64,000 bases of DNA from assembly GCF_023206395.1 (NCBI RefSeq), contig NZ_CP066149.1, forward strand, positions 2,790,001 through 2,854,000, in the 5' to 3' direction. The position numbers and the translations under genes were made by a program. The stretch's first letter is position 1, and each line of letters begins with the position of its first letter. This document shows, piece by piece, positions 53,202-63,212 of the stretch. This DNA comes from Vibrio sp. ED004 (lineage in GTDB: Bacteria > Pseudomonadota > Gammaproteobacteria > Enterobacterales > Vibrionaceae). The notes beneath the pieces are model-generated. The model ran no database searches. It was not told the DNA's origin and saw only the letters and a program-made list of their open reading frames with translations.

Positions 53202-54482
53202 ATGACAGATAAAAGCAAAGAGGGTGGTAGCGGTAAACTGCTTTACTGCTCTTTCTGTGGCAAAAGCCAACACGAAGTTCGCAAGTTAATCGCAGGTCCT
53301 TCTGTTTACATTTGTGATGAATGTGTCGATCTTTGTAACGACATTATTCGTGAAGAAATTAAAGATGTTCTTCCTAAGAAAGAATCGGAATCGCTGCCAA
53401 CGCCGCGTGAGATTCGTGAGCATCTTGACGACTATGTAATCGGTCAAGAATACGCGAAAAAAGTGCTAGCAGTTGCGGTATACAACCACTACAAGCGTTT
53501 ACGCAATGGTGATACAACGGCTGAAGGCGTAGAGTTAGGTAAGAGTAACATTCTTCTTATCGGTCCTACTGGTAGTGGTAAAACGCTACTTGCTGAAACA
53601 CTGGCTCGTTTCCTAGACGTTCCTTTCACAATGGCAGATGCAACAACACTAACCGAAGCCGGTTACGTGGGCGAAGATGTTGAAAACATCATCCAGAAGT
53701 TGCTTCAGAAATGTGATTACGACGTAGCGAAAGCGGAACGCGGCATTGTTTACATCGATGAAATCGACAAGATTTCTCGTAAAGCTGAAAACCCATCAAT
53801 CACGCGTGACGTGTCTGGTGAAGGTGTACAGCAAGCTCTACTAAAACTTGTTGAAGGTACAGTTGCTTCAGTTCCACCTCAAGGTGGTCGTAAGCACCCA
53901 CAGCAAGAATTCTTGCAAGTGGACACGTCTAAGATCCTATTTATCTGTGGTGGTGCATTTGCAGGCCTAGATAAAGTGATTGAGCAGCGTGTAGAAACAG
54001 GTTCAGGTATCGGCTTCGGCGCAGAAGTGCGTTCAAAAGACGGAACCAAAACTATCGGTGAATTGTTCACTCAAGTAGAACCTGAAGATCTAGTGAAGTA
54101 TGGTCTAATTCCAGAATTCATTGGTCGTCTACCTGTTACAACAACACTGACAGAGCTTGATGAAGAAGCGCTAATCCAAATCCTTTGTGAGCCAAAGAAT
54201 GCACTGACAAAACAGTACGCTGCATTATTTGAGCTTGAGGATACAGAGCTAGAATTCCGTGAAGACGCTTTACGTGCCATTGCTAAGAAAGCAATGAACC
54301 GTAAAACAGGTGCTCGTGGTCTACGTTCTATCTTGGAGGGTGTTCTACTAGAAACTATGTACGAACTGCCATCTTCAACTGATGTAAGCAAGGTTGTGAT
54401 TGATGAGTCGGTAATTAATGGTGAGTCAGAACCACTATTAATTTACAGCAACTCAGATAACCAAGCAGCTGTTGCAGAGTAG
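53202..54482 (+). CDS. clpX: Clp protease ATP-binding unfoldase ClpX
   Basis: A 426-residue AAA+ unfoldase. The N-terminal zinc-binding domain has four cysteines (CSFCGKSQ and CDECVDLC). Walker A is [11 protein letters not shown], Walker B YIDEIDKI, and the ClpP-docking loop IGF is present in [10 protein letters not shown]. It recognises ssrA-tagged and other substrates and feeds them to ClpP. A strong terminator follows. Confidence 0.97.
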   Translation: MTDKSKEGGSGKLLYCSFCGKSQHEVRKLIAGPSVYICDECVDLCNDIIREEIKDVLPKKESESLPTPREIREHLDDYVIGQEYAKKVLAVAVYNHYKRLRNGDTTAEGVELGKSNILLIGPTGSGKTLLAETLARFLDVPFTMADATTLTEAGYVGEDVENIIQKLLQKCDYDVAKAERGIVYIDEIDKISRKAENPSITRDVSGEGVQQALLKLVEGTVASVPPQGGRKHPQQEFLQVDTSKILFICGGAFAGLDKVIEQRVETGSGIGFGAEVRSKDGTKTIGELFTQVEPEDLVKYGLIPEFIGRLPVTTTLTELDEEALIQILCEPKNALTKQYAALFELEDTELEFREDALRAIAKKAMNRKTGARGLRSILEGVLLETMYELPSSTDVSKVVIDESVINGESEPLLIYSNSDNQAAVAE

Positions 54483-54510
54483 GTCTTTTTTAGACAAGTC
54501 ACTCAAATTG

Positions 54511-54543
54511 AAAAAGGAGGTAAGCAATTACCTCCTTTTTTTT
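54511..54543 (+). terminator. clpPX terminator
   Basis: AAGGAGGTAA-GCAA-TTACCTCCTT with flanking A-run and eight T residues. Confidence 0.9.
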
Positions 54544-54551
54544 ATTCTTCC

Positions 54552-54579
54552 ATTGAATCCAGTCGTTTAAGCCCCATAT
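54552..54579 (+). promoter_or_regulatory. Sigma-32 promoter of lon
   Basis: ATTGAAT (-35) and CCCCATAT (-10, exact to CCCCATnT) with a 13-bp spacer, ending 35 nt before the lon start. Heat-shock control of lon is established in enterics. Confidence 0.75.
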
Positions 54580-54614
54580 ACTGCTTTATAAGTTAAAGCG
54601 GAAGAGAGAAATAT

Positions 54615-56966
54615 ATGAACTTGGAACGTTCCGAGCGTATCGAAATCCCCGTGCTACCTCTACGTGATGTAGTGGTTTACCCACACATGGTTATTCCATT
54701 GTTTGTTGGTCGTGAAAAATCGATTACTTGCCTTGAATCGGCAATGGAAGCTAACAAACAAGTACTACTTGTAGCGCAGAAAGAAGCGGACACTGATGAG
54801 CCTTCAATTGACGACCTATTTAAAGTAGGTACTGTCGCTACCATTCTTCAGTTACTAAAGCTCCCTGATGGTACTGTTAAAGTACTTGTCGAAGGTCAGC
54901 AGCGTGCAAAAATTCACCAATTCAAAGAAAGTGAGTTTTTCTTAGCGGACGCAGAATACGTTGTAACCTCAGAACTTGACGAAAAAGAACAAGAAGTGGT
55001 TGTTCGTAGTGCGATCAATCAATTCGAAGGCTTTATTAAGCTAAACAAAAAGATTCCACCAGAGGTTCTAACATCTCTGAACGGTATTGATGAGGCAGCT
55101 CGCCTTGCTGATACGATTGCTGCGCACATGCCACTTAAACTGGTAGACAAGCAGCACGTTCTAGAAATCTTAGATGTGACAGAACGTCTGGAATTCTTGA
55201 TGGGCCAAATGGAGTCAGAAATTGACATCCTGCAAGTTGAAAAACGCATCCGTGGCCGCGTTAAGAAGCAAATGGAAAAATCTCAGCGTGAGTACTACCT
55301 GAATGAGCAAATGAAAGCGATTCAGAAAGAACTTGGCGAGATGGACGACGCTCCTGATGAATTCGAGACTTTGAAGAAGAAGATCGAAGATTCGAAGATG
55401 CCTCAAGAAGCTCGTGAAAAAACCGAGCAAGAACTGCAAAAACTGAAAATGATGTCGCCAATGTCTGCTGAAGCAACAGTAGTACGTAGCTACATTGATT
55501 GGATGGTGGGCGTTCCTTGGGCTAAGCGTTCAAAAGTTAAGAAGAATCTAGCGAAAGCGGAAGAGATCTTAAACGAAGATCACTACGGCTTAGAGCGTGT
55601 TAAAGAACGTATTCTTGAATACTTGGCGGTACAAAACCGTATCAATAAGCTAAAAGGCCCAATTCTTTGTCTTGTTGGTCCTCCTGGTGTAGGTAAAACC
55701 TCACTAGGTCGTTCGATTGCTGCGGCAACGGGTCGTAAGTACACACGTATGGCACTAGGTGGCGTACGTGATGAAGCTGAGATTCGTGGTCACCGTCGTA
55801 CGTACATCGGTTCACTTCCGGGTAAACTGATTCAGAAGATGTCTAAAGTTGGTGTTAAGAACCCACTGTTCCTATTAGATGAGATCGATAAGATGTCTTC
55901 TGATATGCGTGGCGACCCGTCTTCAGCGCTTCTAGAAGTACTAGATCCAGAACAAAACAACGCATTTAACGATCACTACCTAGAAGTAGATTACGATCTG
56001 TCAGATGTTATGTTCGTGGCAACATCGAACTCGATGGACATTCCTGGGCCTCTACTGGACCGTATGGAAGTGATTCGTCTATCTGGTTACACAGAAGATG
56101 AGAAGCTGAACATTGCTAAGAGCCACTTACTGGACAAGCAAGTTCAACGCAACGGTCTTAAGCCTCATGAAATTGAGATTGAAGACTCTGCAATCATCGG
56201 CATCATTCGTTACTACACGCGTGAAGCGGGTGTACGTAGCCTAGAGCGTGAAATCTCTAAGATCTGTCGTAAAGCAGTGAAGAACATCTTGCTAGACAGC
56301 GACCTTAAGTCTGTAACGGTTAACATTGATAACCTGAAAGAGTACTTAGGCGTTCAACGTCACGACTTCGGTAAAGCGGATGAAAGCAACCGTATTGGTC
56401 AAGTAACGGGCTTAGCGTGGACTCAAGTGGGTGGTGATCTACTGACTATCGAGACTGAAGCAATGCCGGGCAAAGGTAAGCTAACGCAAACTGGCTCACT
56501 TGGCGACGTGATGAAAGAGTCGATTCAAGCGGCAATGACCGTGGTTCGTTCTCGCGCTGAAAAACTGGGTATCAACTCGGATTTCTACGAAAAACGCGAC
56601 ATTCACGTTCACGTACCGGAAGGTGCTACACCGAAAGATGGCCCGAGTGCGGGTATCGCAATGTGTACGGCACTTGTCTCTAGCTTAACGGGTAACCCGG
56701 TTAAAGCAGAGGTCGGTATGACAGGTGAAATTACCCTTCGTGGTGAAGTTTTACCTATCGGTGGCTTGAAAGAAAAACTGCTTGCTGCACACCGTGGCGG
56801 CATCAAAACTGTACTGATTCCTAAGGACAATGAGCGTGATTTGGAAGAGATTCCAGACAACGTAATCGCTGACCTGAAGGTGATCCCGGTCCAATGGATT
56901 GATGAAGTACTGAAAGTCGCGCTAGAACGAGATCCGTCAGGGGTCGAGTTTGACGTGAAAAAATAG
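54615..56966 (+). CDS. lon: ATP-dependent protease Lon
   Basis: A 783-residue single-chain AAA+ protease. The N-terminal substrate-binding domain (~1-310) starts IPVLPLRDVVVYPHMVIPLFVGREKS. The ATPase domain has Walker A GPPGVGKTSLG and Walker B FLLDEIDKM. The C-terminal Ser/Lys protease domain has the catalytic Ser in PKDGPSAGIAM and Lys in GGLKEKLLAAHRGG. It degrades misfolded and regulatory proteins. Has its own heat-shock promoter and terminator. Confidence 0.98.
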   Translation: MNLERSERIEIPVLPLRDVVVYPHMVIPLFVGREKSITCLESAMEANKQVLLVAQKEADTDEPSIDDLFKVGTVATILQLLKLPDGTVKVLVEGQQRAKIHQFKESEFFLADAEYVVTSELDEKEQEVVVRSAINQFEGFIKLNKKIPPEVLTSLNGIDEAARLADTIAAHMPLKLVDKQHVLEILDVTERLEFLMGQMESEIDILQVEKRIRGRVKKQMEKSQREYYLNEQMKAIQKELGEMDDAPDEFETLKKKIEDSKMPQEAREKTEQELQKLKMMSPMSAEATVVRSYIDWMVGVPWAKRSKVKKNLAKAEEILNEDHYGLERVKERILEYLAVQNRINKLKGPILCLVGPPGVGKTSLGRSIAAATGRKYTRMALGGVRDEAEIRGHRRTYIGSLPGKLIQKMSKVGVKNPLFLLDEIDKMSSDMRGDPSSALLEVLDPEQNNAFNDHYLEVDYDLSDVMFVATSNSMDIPGPLLDRMEVIRLSGYTEDEKLNIAKSHLLDKQVQRNGLKPHEIEIEDSAIIGIIRYYTREAGVRSLEREISKICRKAVKNILLDSDLKSVTVNIDNLKEYLGVQRHDFGKADESNRIGQVTGLAWTQVGGDLLTIETEAMPGKGKLTQTGSLGDVMKESIQAAMTVVRSRAEKLGINSDFYEKRDIHVHVPEGATPKDGPSAGIAMCTALVSSLTGNPVKAEVGMTGEITLRGEVLPIGGLKEKLLAAHRGGIKTVLIPKDNERDLEEIPDNVIADLKVIPVQWIDEVLKVALERDPSGVEFDVKK

Positions 56967-56995
56967 TGATGCATAGCAAAAATAAGTAAAGAATT

Positions 56996-57034
56996 ACGCT
57001 GATAGGCTCGAAAAGGCTTGTCAGCGTTTTTTTT
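56996..57034 (+). terminator. lon terminator
   Basis: ACGCTGATAGGCT pairs with GGCTTGTCAGCGT (with G-U pairs) around CGAAAA, followed by eight T residues. Confidence 0.85.
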
Positions 57035-57157
57035 GGACGCTAAGTTATTTGACTAAAGCGGCAGCCCTTTTGCAATAAGGCTTGCGGCTAAATTAAAACC
57101 AAAATGGAACGTACAGTCATCGAGAAGTAGTCACAGATGACACATAGGGGAAAAACA

Positions 57158-57430
57158 GTGAATAAAACACAACTAGTAGAATCAATCGCAGAAAACGCAG
57201 ACATCTCTAAAGCTTCAGCTGGTCGCGCTCTAGACGCTTTCATCGAAGCAGTTGGCACAACGCTACAATCAGGCGACCAAGTTGCACTTGTTGGCTTTGG
57301 TACTTTCAGTGTTCGTACTCGTGCTGCTCGTACAGGTCGTAACCCAAAAACTGGTGAAGAGATCCAAATCGCAGAAGCTAAAGTACCTGGCTTCAAAGCG
57401 GGTAAAGCACTTAAAGACGCATGTAACTAA
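57158..57430 (+). CDS. hupB: DNA-binding protein HU-beta
   Basis: A 90-residue histone-like nucleoid protein. It matches the HU family from [32 protein letters not shown] through the DNA-binding arm [24 protein letters not shown] to the end. The start is GTG 57158 with GGGG 8 nt upstream; the frame opens seven codons earlier (57137), but the standard N-terminus is at the GTG. Placed between lon and ppiD as in other gamma-proteobacteria. Confidence 0.96.
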   Translation: MNKTQLVESIAENADISKASAGRALDAFIEAVGTTLQSGDQVALVGFGTFSVRTRAARTGRNPKTGEEIQIAEAKVPGFKAGKALKDACN

Positions 57431-57550
57431 TTTCTACGGCTGAAACCTCGGTTTTGCGAGGGGAAGGCTGTAAAATGCGTTTACTGTTTGAAAAATGATG
57501 TTTCATTCTTAAACAGTAAGTGTGCAAAGCACATTGAACTTATTTAAATT

Positions 57551-57581
57551 ATGCGCATCCTACTGATGCGCATTTCTTTTT
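57551..57581 (+). terminator. hupB terminator
   Basis: ATGCGCATC-CTACT-GATGCGCAT followed by TTCTTTTT. Between this and ppiD there is a small GAAGC-CAAT-GCTTC hairpin near 57613-57627. Confidence 0.8.
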
Positions 57582-57649
57582 CTGATAATATCGCGTGAAT
57601 AGATTTTTATTTTGAAGCCAATGCTTCATATCCGGAGAGCACTTAAATT

Positions 57650-59515
57650 ATGATGGATCGATTACGCGAAGGCGTGAATAGCATCGCGGTAAAAATTATC
57701 CTTGGGTTGATTATCCTGTCATTCGTATTCGCAGGTGTAGGCAGCTACATCACCGGTGGCGGTAACAACGCAGCAGCTAAAGTTGGCAACACAGAAATTG
57801 CTCGTGGTGAGTTCGAACAAGCTTACCAAAACGAACGTAATCGCATGCAATCTCAACTTGGCGATTACTTTGCTCAAATGCTTGCAGACCCTGCATACGT
57901 AGAGTCTTTCCGTAAATCAGTCCTTGATCGCATGATCAACGACGTTCTACTTGAGCAGCAAGCAGAGTCTCTAGGCCTACGAATCAGTGATTCTCAAATC
58001 CGTACCATGATTCTAGAAATGCCTCAGTTCCAAACGGCTGGTCAATTCGACCAAGAAGTTTACCAATCAGCACTACGTCGTGCAGGTTTCAGCGCAGAAA
58101 GCTTCGCTGAATACATGCGTCGTGACCTAATGCGCAACCAGCTTGTGACTGCACTTCAAGGCAGTGAATTTGTTCTTGAAGGCGAAATCGACACGCAAAG
58201 CAAACTGATTGCTCAAACTCGTGACATTCGTACAGTGACACTGTCTGTTGCTGACCTTGCGAAAGGCATCGAGCTAACTGACGAACAGATCGAACAGTAC
58301 TACCAAGAGAACCCTGCAGCTTACACTCGTCCAGAGCAAGCGAAGGTATCTTACATTGAGCTTTCTGCTGAAGCACTTAAGTCTCAGCTTGAAGTAAGCG
58401 ATGAAGAAGCGCAGAAATACTACCAAGAGCACCTAGACAAGTACTCAACTGAAGAGCAACGTAAAGTTAGCCACATCCTAGTTCAAGGCGATGACGAAGC
58501 GAAAGCTCAGTCTATCCTAGACGAACTAAATGCAGGCGCTGATTTTGCTACGCTAGCGGAAGAGAAATCTGACGACTTTGGCAGTGCTGACGTTGGCGGT
58601 GACCTAGGTTGGATCGAACGTGATGTTATGGACCCAGCATTCGAAGACGCGGCTTTCGCTCTTGAGAATATTGGTGACACGACTGGCCTAGTTAAATCTG
58701 ATTTCGGCTACCACATCATTAAGCTAGACGAACTAAAAGCGTCTCAAGCTCAGCCTTACGCAGAAGTAGCGGCAGAGATTAAGACAGAGCTTCTAGACCA
58801 ACATGCAGTTGATCAGTTCTACGAGCAACAAACTGAACTTGAAAAAGTAGCGTTTGAGTTCCCAGATTCTCTAGATGATTCTGCTGAAGCGATTAATGCG
58901 AAGATTACGACGACTGATTTTATCTCTCAAGCTGATGCGCCAGAAGTTCTGATGACGCCTGCAGTAATGCAAGCTATCTTGAGTCCTGAAGTGAAAGAAG
59001 ACGGTCTAAACTCTGAAGTTATCGAAGTAGCTCCTGAGCACGTAATTGTTGTTCGTGTAGAAGAGACTCGTGACGAGACTGTTCTTCCTCTAGCTGAAGT
59101 GAAAGGTCAGGTTGTGGCTGCACTGTCTGCGGTACAAGCAGAGCAACAAGCGGTTGAGCTAGGTGTTTCTCTAGTGAACGAACTTAAAGCTGGCAATGAA
59201 GCAGTGCTTGCGGACAATAACCTTGAGTTCACTGAACTTGAAACCATTGACCGTAACTCTCCACTAGCAGCTTCTGTATTCGCTCTAGCGAAACCAGAAG
59301 AAGGCCAAGCGGTGTTCGGTCAATCGAAAGACCAAGACGGCAACATCGTTGTTGTTGAGCTTTCTAAAGTGACAGCTGAAATCAACCCAGCTTACAGCAC
59401 TCAAATTGGTGCACAGTTAGAGCGTGTTGGTAACCAGCAAGACCTAACTAACGTACTTAACGTACTACGCAAAAACGCAGACGTTGAATACTACGTAGTA
59501 GGTCAAGGTCAGTAA
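57650..59515 (+). CDS. ppiD: Periplasmic folding chaperone PpiD
   Basis: A 621-residue SurA-like chaperone anchored in the inner membrane by one N-terminal TM helix (about residues 15-35, IILGLIILSFVFAGVGSYITGGG). It then has an N-terminal chaperone domain and a parvulin-type PPIase domain at about 265-365 (KVSHILVQGDDEAKAQSILDELNAGADFATLAEEKSDD...GGDLGWI). It helps proteins leaving the Sec translocon. The start is the first of two adjacent ATG codons, with GGAGAG upstream. Confidence 0.95.
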   Translation: MMDRLREGVNSIAVKIILGLIILSFVFAGVGSYITGGGNNAAAKVGNTEIARGEFEQAYQNERNRMQSQLGDYFAQMLADPAYVESFRKSVLDRMINDVLLEQQAESLGLRISDSQIRTMILEMPQFQTAGQFDQEVYQSALRRAGFSAESFAEYMRRDLMRNQLVTALQGSEFVLEGEIDTQSKLIAQTRDIRTVTLSVADLAKGIELTDEQIEQYYQENPAAYTRPEQAKVSYIELSAEALKSQLEVSDEEAQKYYQEHLDKYSTEEQRKVSHILVQGDDEAKAQSILDELNAGADFATLAEEKSDDFGSADVGGDLGWIERDVMDPAFEDAAFALENIGDTTGLVKSDFGYHIIKLDELKASQAQPYAEVAAEIKTELLDQHAVDQFYEQQTELEKVAFEFPDSLDDSAEAINAKITTTDFISQADAPEVLMTPAVMQAILSPEVKEDGLNSEVIEVAPEHVIVVRVEETRDETVLPLAEVKGQVVAALSAVQAEQQAVELGVSLVNELKAGNEAVLADNNLEFTELETIDRNSPLAASVFALAKPEEGQAVFGQSKDQDGNIVVVELSKVTAEINPAYSTQIGAQLERVGNQQDLTNVLNVLRKNADVEYYVVGQGQ

Positions 59516-59640
59516 GCATCGATTACCTTGGTAGTTAAGCCTGTTTAACGACTGACTACCGAGATTCATCATGCGATGGTTGGGTGATAAAAGAGATTTG
59601 TGAGCCAACAAGCAAGCTGATGAAAACAAGATGTATAACA

Positions 59641-59674
59641 AAGCGGGTCATTTAGGTGACCCGCTTTATTTTTA
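59641..59674 (+). terminator. ppiD terminator
   Basis: AAGCGGGTCA-TTTAGG-TGACCCGCTT followed by a T-rich tail. Confidence 0.85.
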
Positions 59675-59740
59675 TCTAGCGATTGTGTTCTCTCTCGTTA
59701 CAAATGCATAAGTTACGTTTTTTGTACAAAGGAACGGTTT

Positions 59741-60040
59741 ATGCGCGCGATATATTCAACACTACTGATTTCATTTCTTATTACTCTCAGCTCTGCCGTG
59801 TTTGCAGACAGCCCGACTAAGGCTGAGCTTTACGATGGTATTGAGATCACGGTAAACATCAATACAGCGACAGCAGAAGAGCTATCAGCATTATTGGTGG
59901 GCGTGGGTGATAAGAAGGCGAAAGAGATCGTCGATTACAGAGAGAAGAACGGAGAGTTCTCCTCGGCAGATAGCTTGGTTAATGTGAAAGGGATAGGTGA
60001 GGCAACGGTTGAAAAGAACCGCGAAAGAATTCAGCTTTGA
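59741..60040 (+). CDS. ComEA-family helix-hairpin-helix DNA-binding protein
   Basis: A 99-residue secreted protein. The signal peptide spans residues 1-22 (cleavage after VFA). The rest is a tandem helix-hairpin-helix domain: VNINTATAEELSALLVGVGDKKAKEIVDYREKNG and LVNVKGIGEATVEKN. ComEA in Vibrio pulls incoming DNA through the periplasm during natural transformation. This gene sits after ppiD, as I recall in other vibrios. Whether it is the competence ComEA or a paralogue cannot be told here. Its stop overlaps the convergent rhombosortase gene by 10 bp. Confidence 0.88.
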   Translation: MRAIYSTLLISFLITLSSAVFADSPTKAELYDGIEITVNINTATAEELSALLVGVGDKKAKEIVDYREKNGEFSSADSLVNVKGIGEATVEKNRERIQL

Positions 60041-60579
60041 TCGGTTTTTTTATTCATTACGAATGAAGCGATAGCCATGAAGCCTCCAGCCAGTGCTCCT
60101 GCTAGGTGGGCTTCAATCGCAACGCGAGCATTAATCAGCTCGCCAGTCGTGCTAGAAGGGCCGACAAACTGCTCCCACGCTATCTTAGCTACTAATCCTG
60201 CCACTAACAGCCAACTCGACTTTCTGCCGTTTAACGCTTCTCTGAGTGCGAATAAACTAAACAGCCCATGTAAGGTTCCCGACAAACCCACATAGATTTG
60301 AATGCTCGACAGCAACAGCGCTAATCCCATGACTAAACTAATCACAAGCAAAGCAACAACAAGCTGTGTTTTGCTCGGTTGAAACAGATAACTGATGATC
60401 CACAAGCCTACTAAATTCATCACAAGGTGCGAGTAGTTGGTATGTGAAAAGTTTCCTGTTAGGATCCGCCACCATTGCCCATCGGCAATCGCATTGTTAT
60501 TCCAAACTACCCAAGCCTGCACAGGCTCTAGTTGGAATAAGACGCATAAAAGTGAAGTGAAAATTAAAACAGGGTACAC
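60031..60579 (-). CDS. rrtA: Rhombosortase (rhomboid-family intramembrane protease)
   Basis: A ~182-residue six-helix membrane serine protease. Features: WWRILTGNFSHTNYSHLVMNL (the rhomboid His/Asn region in TM2), the nucleophile Ser in YVGLSGTLHG, and the catalytic His in AIEAHLAGALAG. The GLSGxLHG form is that of rhombosortase, which processes proteins with a GlyGly-CTERM tail for surface release. The longest frame starts at TTG 60609; GTG 60579 gives a shorter N-terminus directly before TM1 and avoids overlapping the divergent gene, so I prefer it. The start is uncertain. Confidence 0.78.
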   Translation of the reverse strand: MYPVLIFTSLLCVLFQLEPVQAWVVWNNNAIADGQWWRILTGNFSHTNYSHLVMNLVGLWIISYLFQPSKTQLVVALLVISLVMGLALLLSSIQIYVGLSGTLHGLFSLFALREALNGRKSSWLLVAGLVAKIAWEQFVGPSSTTGELINARVAIEAHLAGALAGGFMAIASFVMNKKTDQS

Positions 60580-60588
60580 ATTAAATCC

Positions 60589-61188
60589 ATGTCTCGTTAT
60601 TGCCGCCAATGCAGCAAGGCTTTGAAAGCTTGTATTTGTCAGTGGGTTACGCCACTAGAATCGAACGTTGAGCTTATCATTCTTCAGCACTCATCAGAAG
60701 AGCATCGCCCGATGGGAACCGCGCGTATTCTCTCGTTATCTCTAAAAAACAGCGTGACGCTTGTTGGGGAAGACTTTTCAGATAATACAAAACTGAACGC
60801 GTTGCTGGACGATGAGGATTACCAACACGTGATTTTGTATCCAAGTGAGCATTCTGTGTCTGTTGAGTCTGCAACACACCCAAGCAAAAAAATGCGTGTG
60901 ATTTTATTGGATGGTACGTGGAAGAAGGCATTCAAGATGTGGCAGGTGTCGAGTAACTTGCACGAGCTGGAAACCGTTCACCTACCCAAAGATCTTAAAG
61001 GTAACTATCGAATCCGTAAGGCGCCGAGTGAAAACAGCTTGTCGACGGTAGAAGCCGGATACCACTTGTTGAGTTTATTAGAGGGCGACCGAGACTTCAG
61101 TCCGTTGCTAACGGCATTTGACCAAATGATTCAATTTCAAATTAATCAAATGCCGCCCGGTGTATTTGAGAAAAACTACCTAGATTAA
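60589..61188 (+). CDS. tapT: DTW-domain tRNA-uridine aminocarboxypropyltransferase
   Basis: A 199-residue DTW-domain enzyme expected to install acp3U in tRNA using SAM. The N-terminal zinc cluster is CRQCSKALKACICQW (four cysteines), which fixes the start at 60589. The DTW motif appears as LLDGTWKKAFKMW, followed by YRIRKAPSENSLSTVEA. It is divergent from the rhombosortase gene with about 9 bp between start codons, so the promoter must lie inside the neighbour. tapT is the E. coli name (formerly yfiP). Confidence 0.85.
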   Translation: MSRYCRQCSKALKACICQWVTPLESNVELIILQHSSEEHRPMGTARILSLSLKNSVTLVGEDFSDNTKLNALLDDEDYQHVILYPSEHSVSVESATHPSKKMRVILLDGTWKKAFKMWQVSSNLHELETVHLPKDLKGNYRIRKAPSENSLSTVEAGYHLLSLLEGDRDFSPLLTAFDQMIQFQINQMPPGVFEKNYLD

Positions 61189-61214
61189 GCTGCTTTAGTC
61201 GAATGAATCAGCAG

Positions 61215-62558
61215 CTAAAACTCGGTATGAGCGGAGAACAATTGCTGATGCATTTTCTGCGCAAGATCATCGGTCATTGATGAGATGTAATCAGCGATCA
61301 CTCGCATCTTTCTCGATTCATCGTCATGCAGTAGCCACTGCTTTTTGATCGGTAGTGGCAACAAGCGTTCAGGATCGGCGCTGAATGCCTCAAACATATC
61401 CATAATGATCTGCTGACCTTTGTATTCGATCACCTGAACCTGTGGCACTTGAATCACGAACTCGCTGACAAAGTGTTTCAGCTTATCAAGCGTGGCGTCC
61501 ATGCTTGGTTCAAGTACGGCATTGTAGGCAAGCAGCACATTCTCAAAATCTTCATCCACTCGCTTAATCGAGATGCTGGTCAGCAGCGCATTAACTATTC
61601 CGCCAATGGCATTTTTACGGCGGTATTGCTCTCCAGAAAACAGCATTTCAGTAATTGAATCTAGGTGTTCGCAAATCCAAGGGTCGGCCATCTCTTTCAA
61701 TTGAGGATAAGCAGATTCAACCCATTGCGCTTTGGTCACTGAACCGAGCACAATCGCATCTTCTAAATCGTGCACGCCATAAGCGATGTCATCAGCCAAC
61801 TCCATAATGGAGCAGTCGAGTGATTTGTACTTGGTTTTATTGTGCTCAAGAGGCTCGGTGTGTGATTTTCTTTTCTGTTTGAGAAGCTGTTGGTCGTTAG
61901 CTGAAAGCGGCTCAAGTACCCAATTGAACAGCTCTTCATCATGATCGTAGATGCCTTTTGCTGGCATCCAATCTTTTGCTCTTAACTGACGCTGATGTTT
62001 TACAGGTTCCGACTGTAATCTCGCTTGGACTTGGCTGAGCAGAGAAGGGTATTTAATTAGCCCGAGTAGCGTGCGTCGAGACAGGTTCATCCCATGGTGT
62101 TCGGTGTAAGGCTCTAGCTGAGTGACAATGCGAAACGTTTGGGCATTACCCTCAAAGCCGCCGTGATCGCGCATCATGTAGTTCAGCGCCACTTCACCGC
62201 CATGCCCATAGGGTGGGTGACCAATATCGTGAGCTAAACACAAAGAATCAATCAAACTGTCTGAGGGTAGTAGGTCTCTAAACTCGGGCTGCTTCTTCTT
62301 AAGCTGAGCGACAATACCAGTGCCAAGCTGCGCTGCTTCGAGCGAGTGGGTGAGGCGTGTACGGTGAAAGTCGTTCACCGTAGTGCCATGAATCTGGGTT
62401 TTAGCTTGTAGGCGACGGAAAGCAGCAGAGTGAAGCACGCGCGCACGATCTCGTTGGTACGGGCTACGGTGATCGTCACGTCTTATCTTATGTTCATCGT
62501 CATTTCGATGTTGCCATTCTTGTTCGAGTACAAAGGGTGGTTCGAGTTGAGAATTCAA
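61215..62558 (-). CDS. Deoxyguanosinetriphosphate triphosphohydrolase-like protein
   Basis: An HD-domain dNTPase of about 447 residues. It removes triphosphate from dNTPs. The metal site is visible as His in RLTHSLEAAQ, HD in CLAHDIGHPPYGHGGE, and Asp in ELADDIAYGVHDLEDA; DRARVLHSAAFRRLQAKTQ is the conserved N-terminal stretch. No good ATG exists. TTG 62558 has AGGTG 5 nt upstream, and TTG 62573 is an alternative. It is followed on the same strand by a short gap from yfbR, a second nucleotidase, so the two may form a nucleotide-pool operon. Dgt enzymes can also restrict phage; that is not shown here. Confidence 0.9.
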   Translation of the reverse strand: MNSQLEPPFVLEQEWQHRNDDEHKIRRDDHRSPYQRDRARVLHSAAFRRLQAKTQIHGTTVNDFHRTRLTHSLEAAQLGTGIVAQLKKKQPEFRDLLPSDSLIDSLCLAHDIGHPPYGHGGEVALNYMMRDHGGFEGNAQTFRIVTQLEPYTEHHGMNLSRRTLLGLIKYPSLLSQVQARLQSEPVKHQRQLRAKDWMPAKGIYDHDEELFNWVLEPLSANDQQLLKQKRKSHTEPLEHNKTKYKSLDCSIMELADDIAYGVHDLEDAIVLGSVTKAQWVESAYPQLKEMADPWICEHLDSITEMLFSGEQYRRKNAIGGIVNALLTSISIKRVDEDFENVLLAYNAVLEPSMDATLDKLKHFVSEFVIQVPQVQVIEYKGQQIIMDMFEAFSADPERLLPLPIKKQWLLHDDESRKMRVIADYISSMTDDLAQKMHQQLFSAHTEF

Positions 62559-62613
62559 AATAGCACCTATCAAATTGATTTTATTTAGCTAATTAAAAAC
62601 AACTTATACCCAG

Positions 62614-63198
62614 CTAGCTTATCTCGTCTAGTGATAATTCAAAGCTCGGCGCAAATGTGGTGAGAAAGTAGTCCATTTCTGGGCTTTTACGCTGTTCGAG
62701 TGTCTCTTCGAGTCGGCGCTTGGCTTGCTCGTATTCATGGTTGCCCGCACTGAGCTCCTCCAAACACTTGAGGTAAGCACAGATAGTATCGGCTTGTTTT
62801 ACGATGCTTTGTTCTTCTTTACTGGCTGTTCCTGAAATTAAGAAGGGGGCGAAGTCGTCTTGAAACTCTTCTGGCAGCATCGAAAGCAGTCTTTGCTCTG
62901 CTGCGGCTTCTATCTTTTTATATTCTTGGGCAATGTCTGGGTTGTAGTATTTAACCGGCGTTGGTAGATCTCCAGTAAGCACCTCACTGGTGTCATGGTA
63001 CATGCCAAGTAGGGCAATGTGTTCTGGGTTGAGTTTGCCATCAAACTTCTTGTTTTTGATAAGCGCCAAGGCGTGGGCAACGAAAGCGACCTGTAGGCTG
63101 TGTTCTGAAATGTTCTCGCTTGAGACTGAGCGCATCAAAGGCCAGCGTTGGATTAGTTTCATGCGTGCGAGATGGGCGAAGAAATGGCTCTGTTTCAT
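62614..63198 (-). CDS. yfbR: 5'-deoxynucleotidase YfbR
   Basis: A 194-residue HD-domain phosphatase that converts deoxyribonucleoside 5'-monophosphates to deoxynucleosides. The start [38 protein letters not shown] includes the first metal His, and the HD pair is in [24 protein letters not shown], as in E. coli YfbR. It lies next to alaA as in E. coli, but here a MITE-like element separates them. Confidence 0.94.
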   Translation of the reverse strand: MKQSHFFAHLARMKLIQRWPLMRSVSSENISEHSLQVAFVAHALALIKNKKFDGKLNPEHIALLGMYHDTSEVLTGDLPTPVKYYNPDIAQEYKKIEAAAEQRLLSMLPEEFQDDFAPFLISGTASKEEQSIVKQADTICAYLKCLEELSAGNHEYEQAKRRLEETLEQRKSPEMDYFLTTFAPSFELSLDEIS

Positions 63199-63212
63199 AA
63201 GCGTCCTTATAG

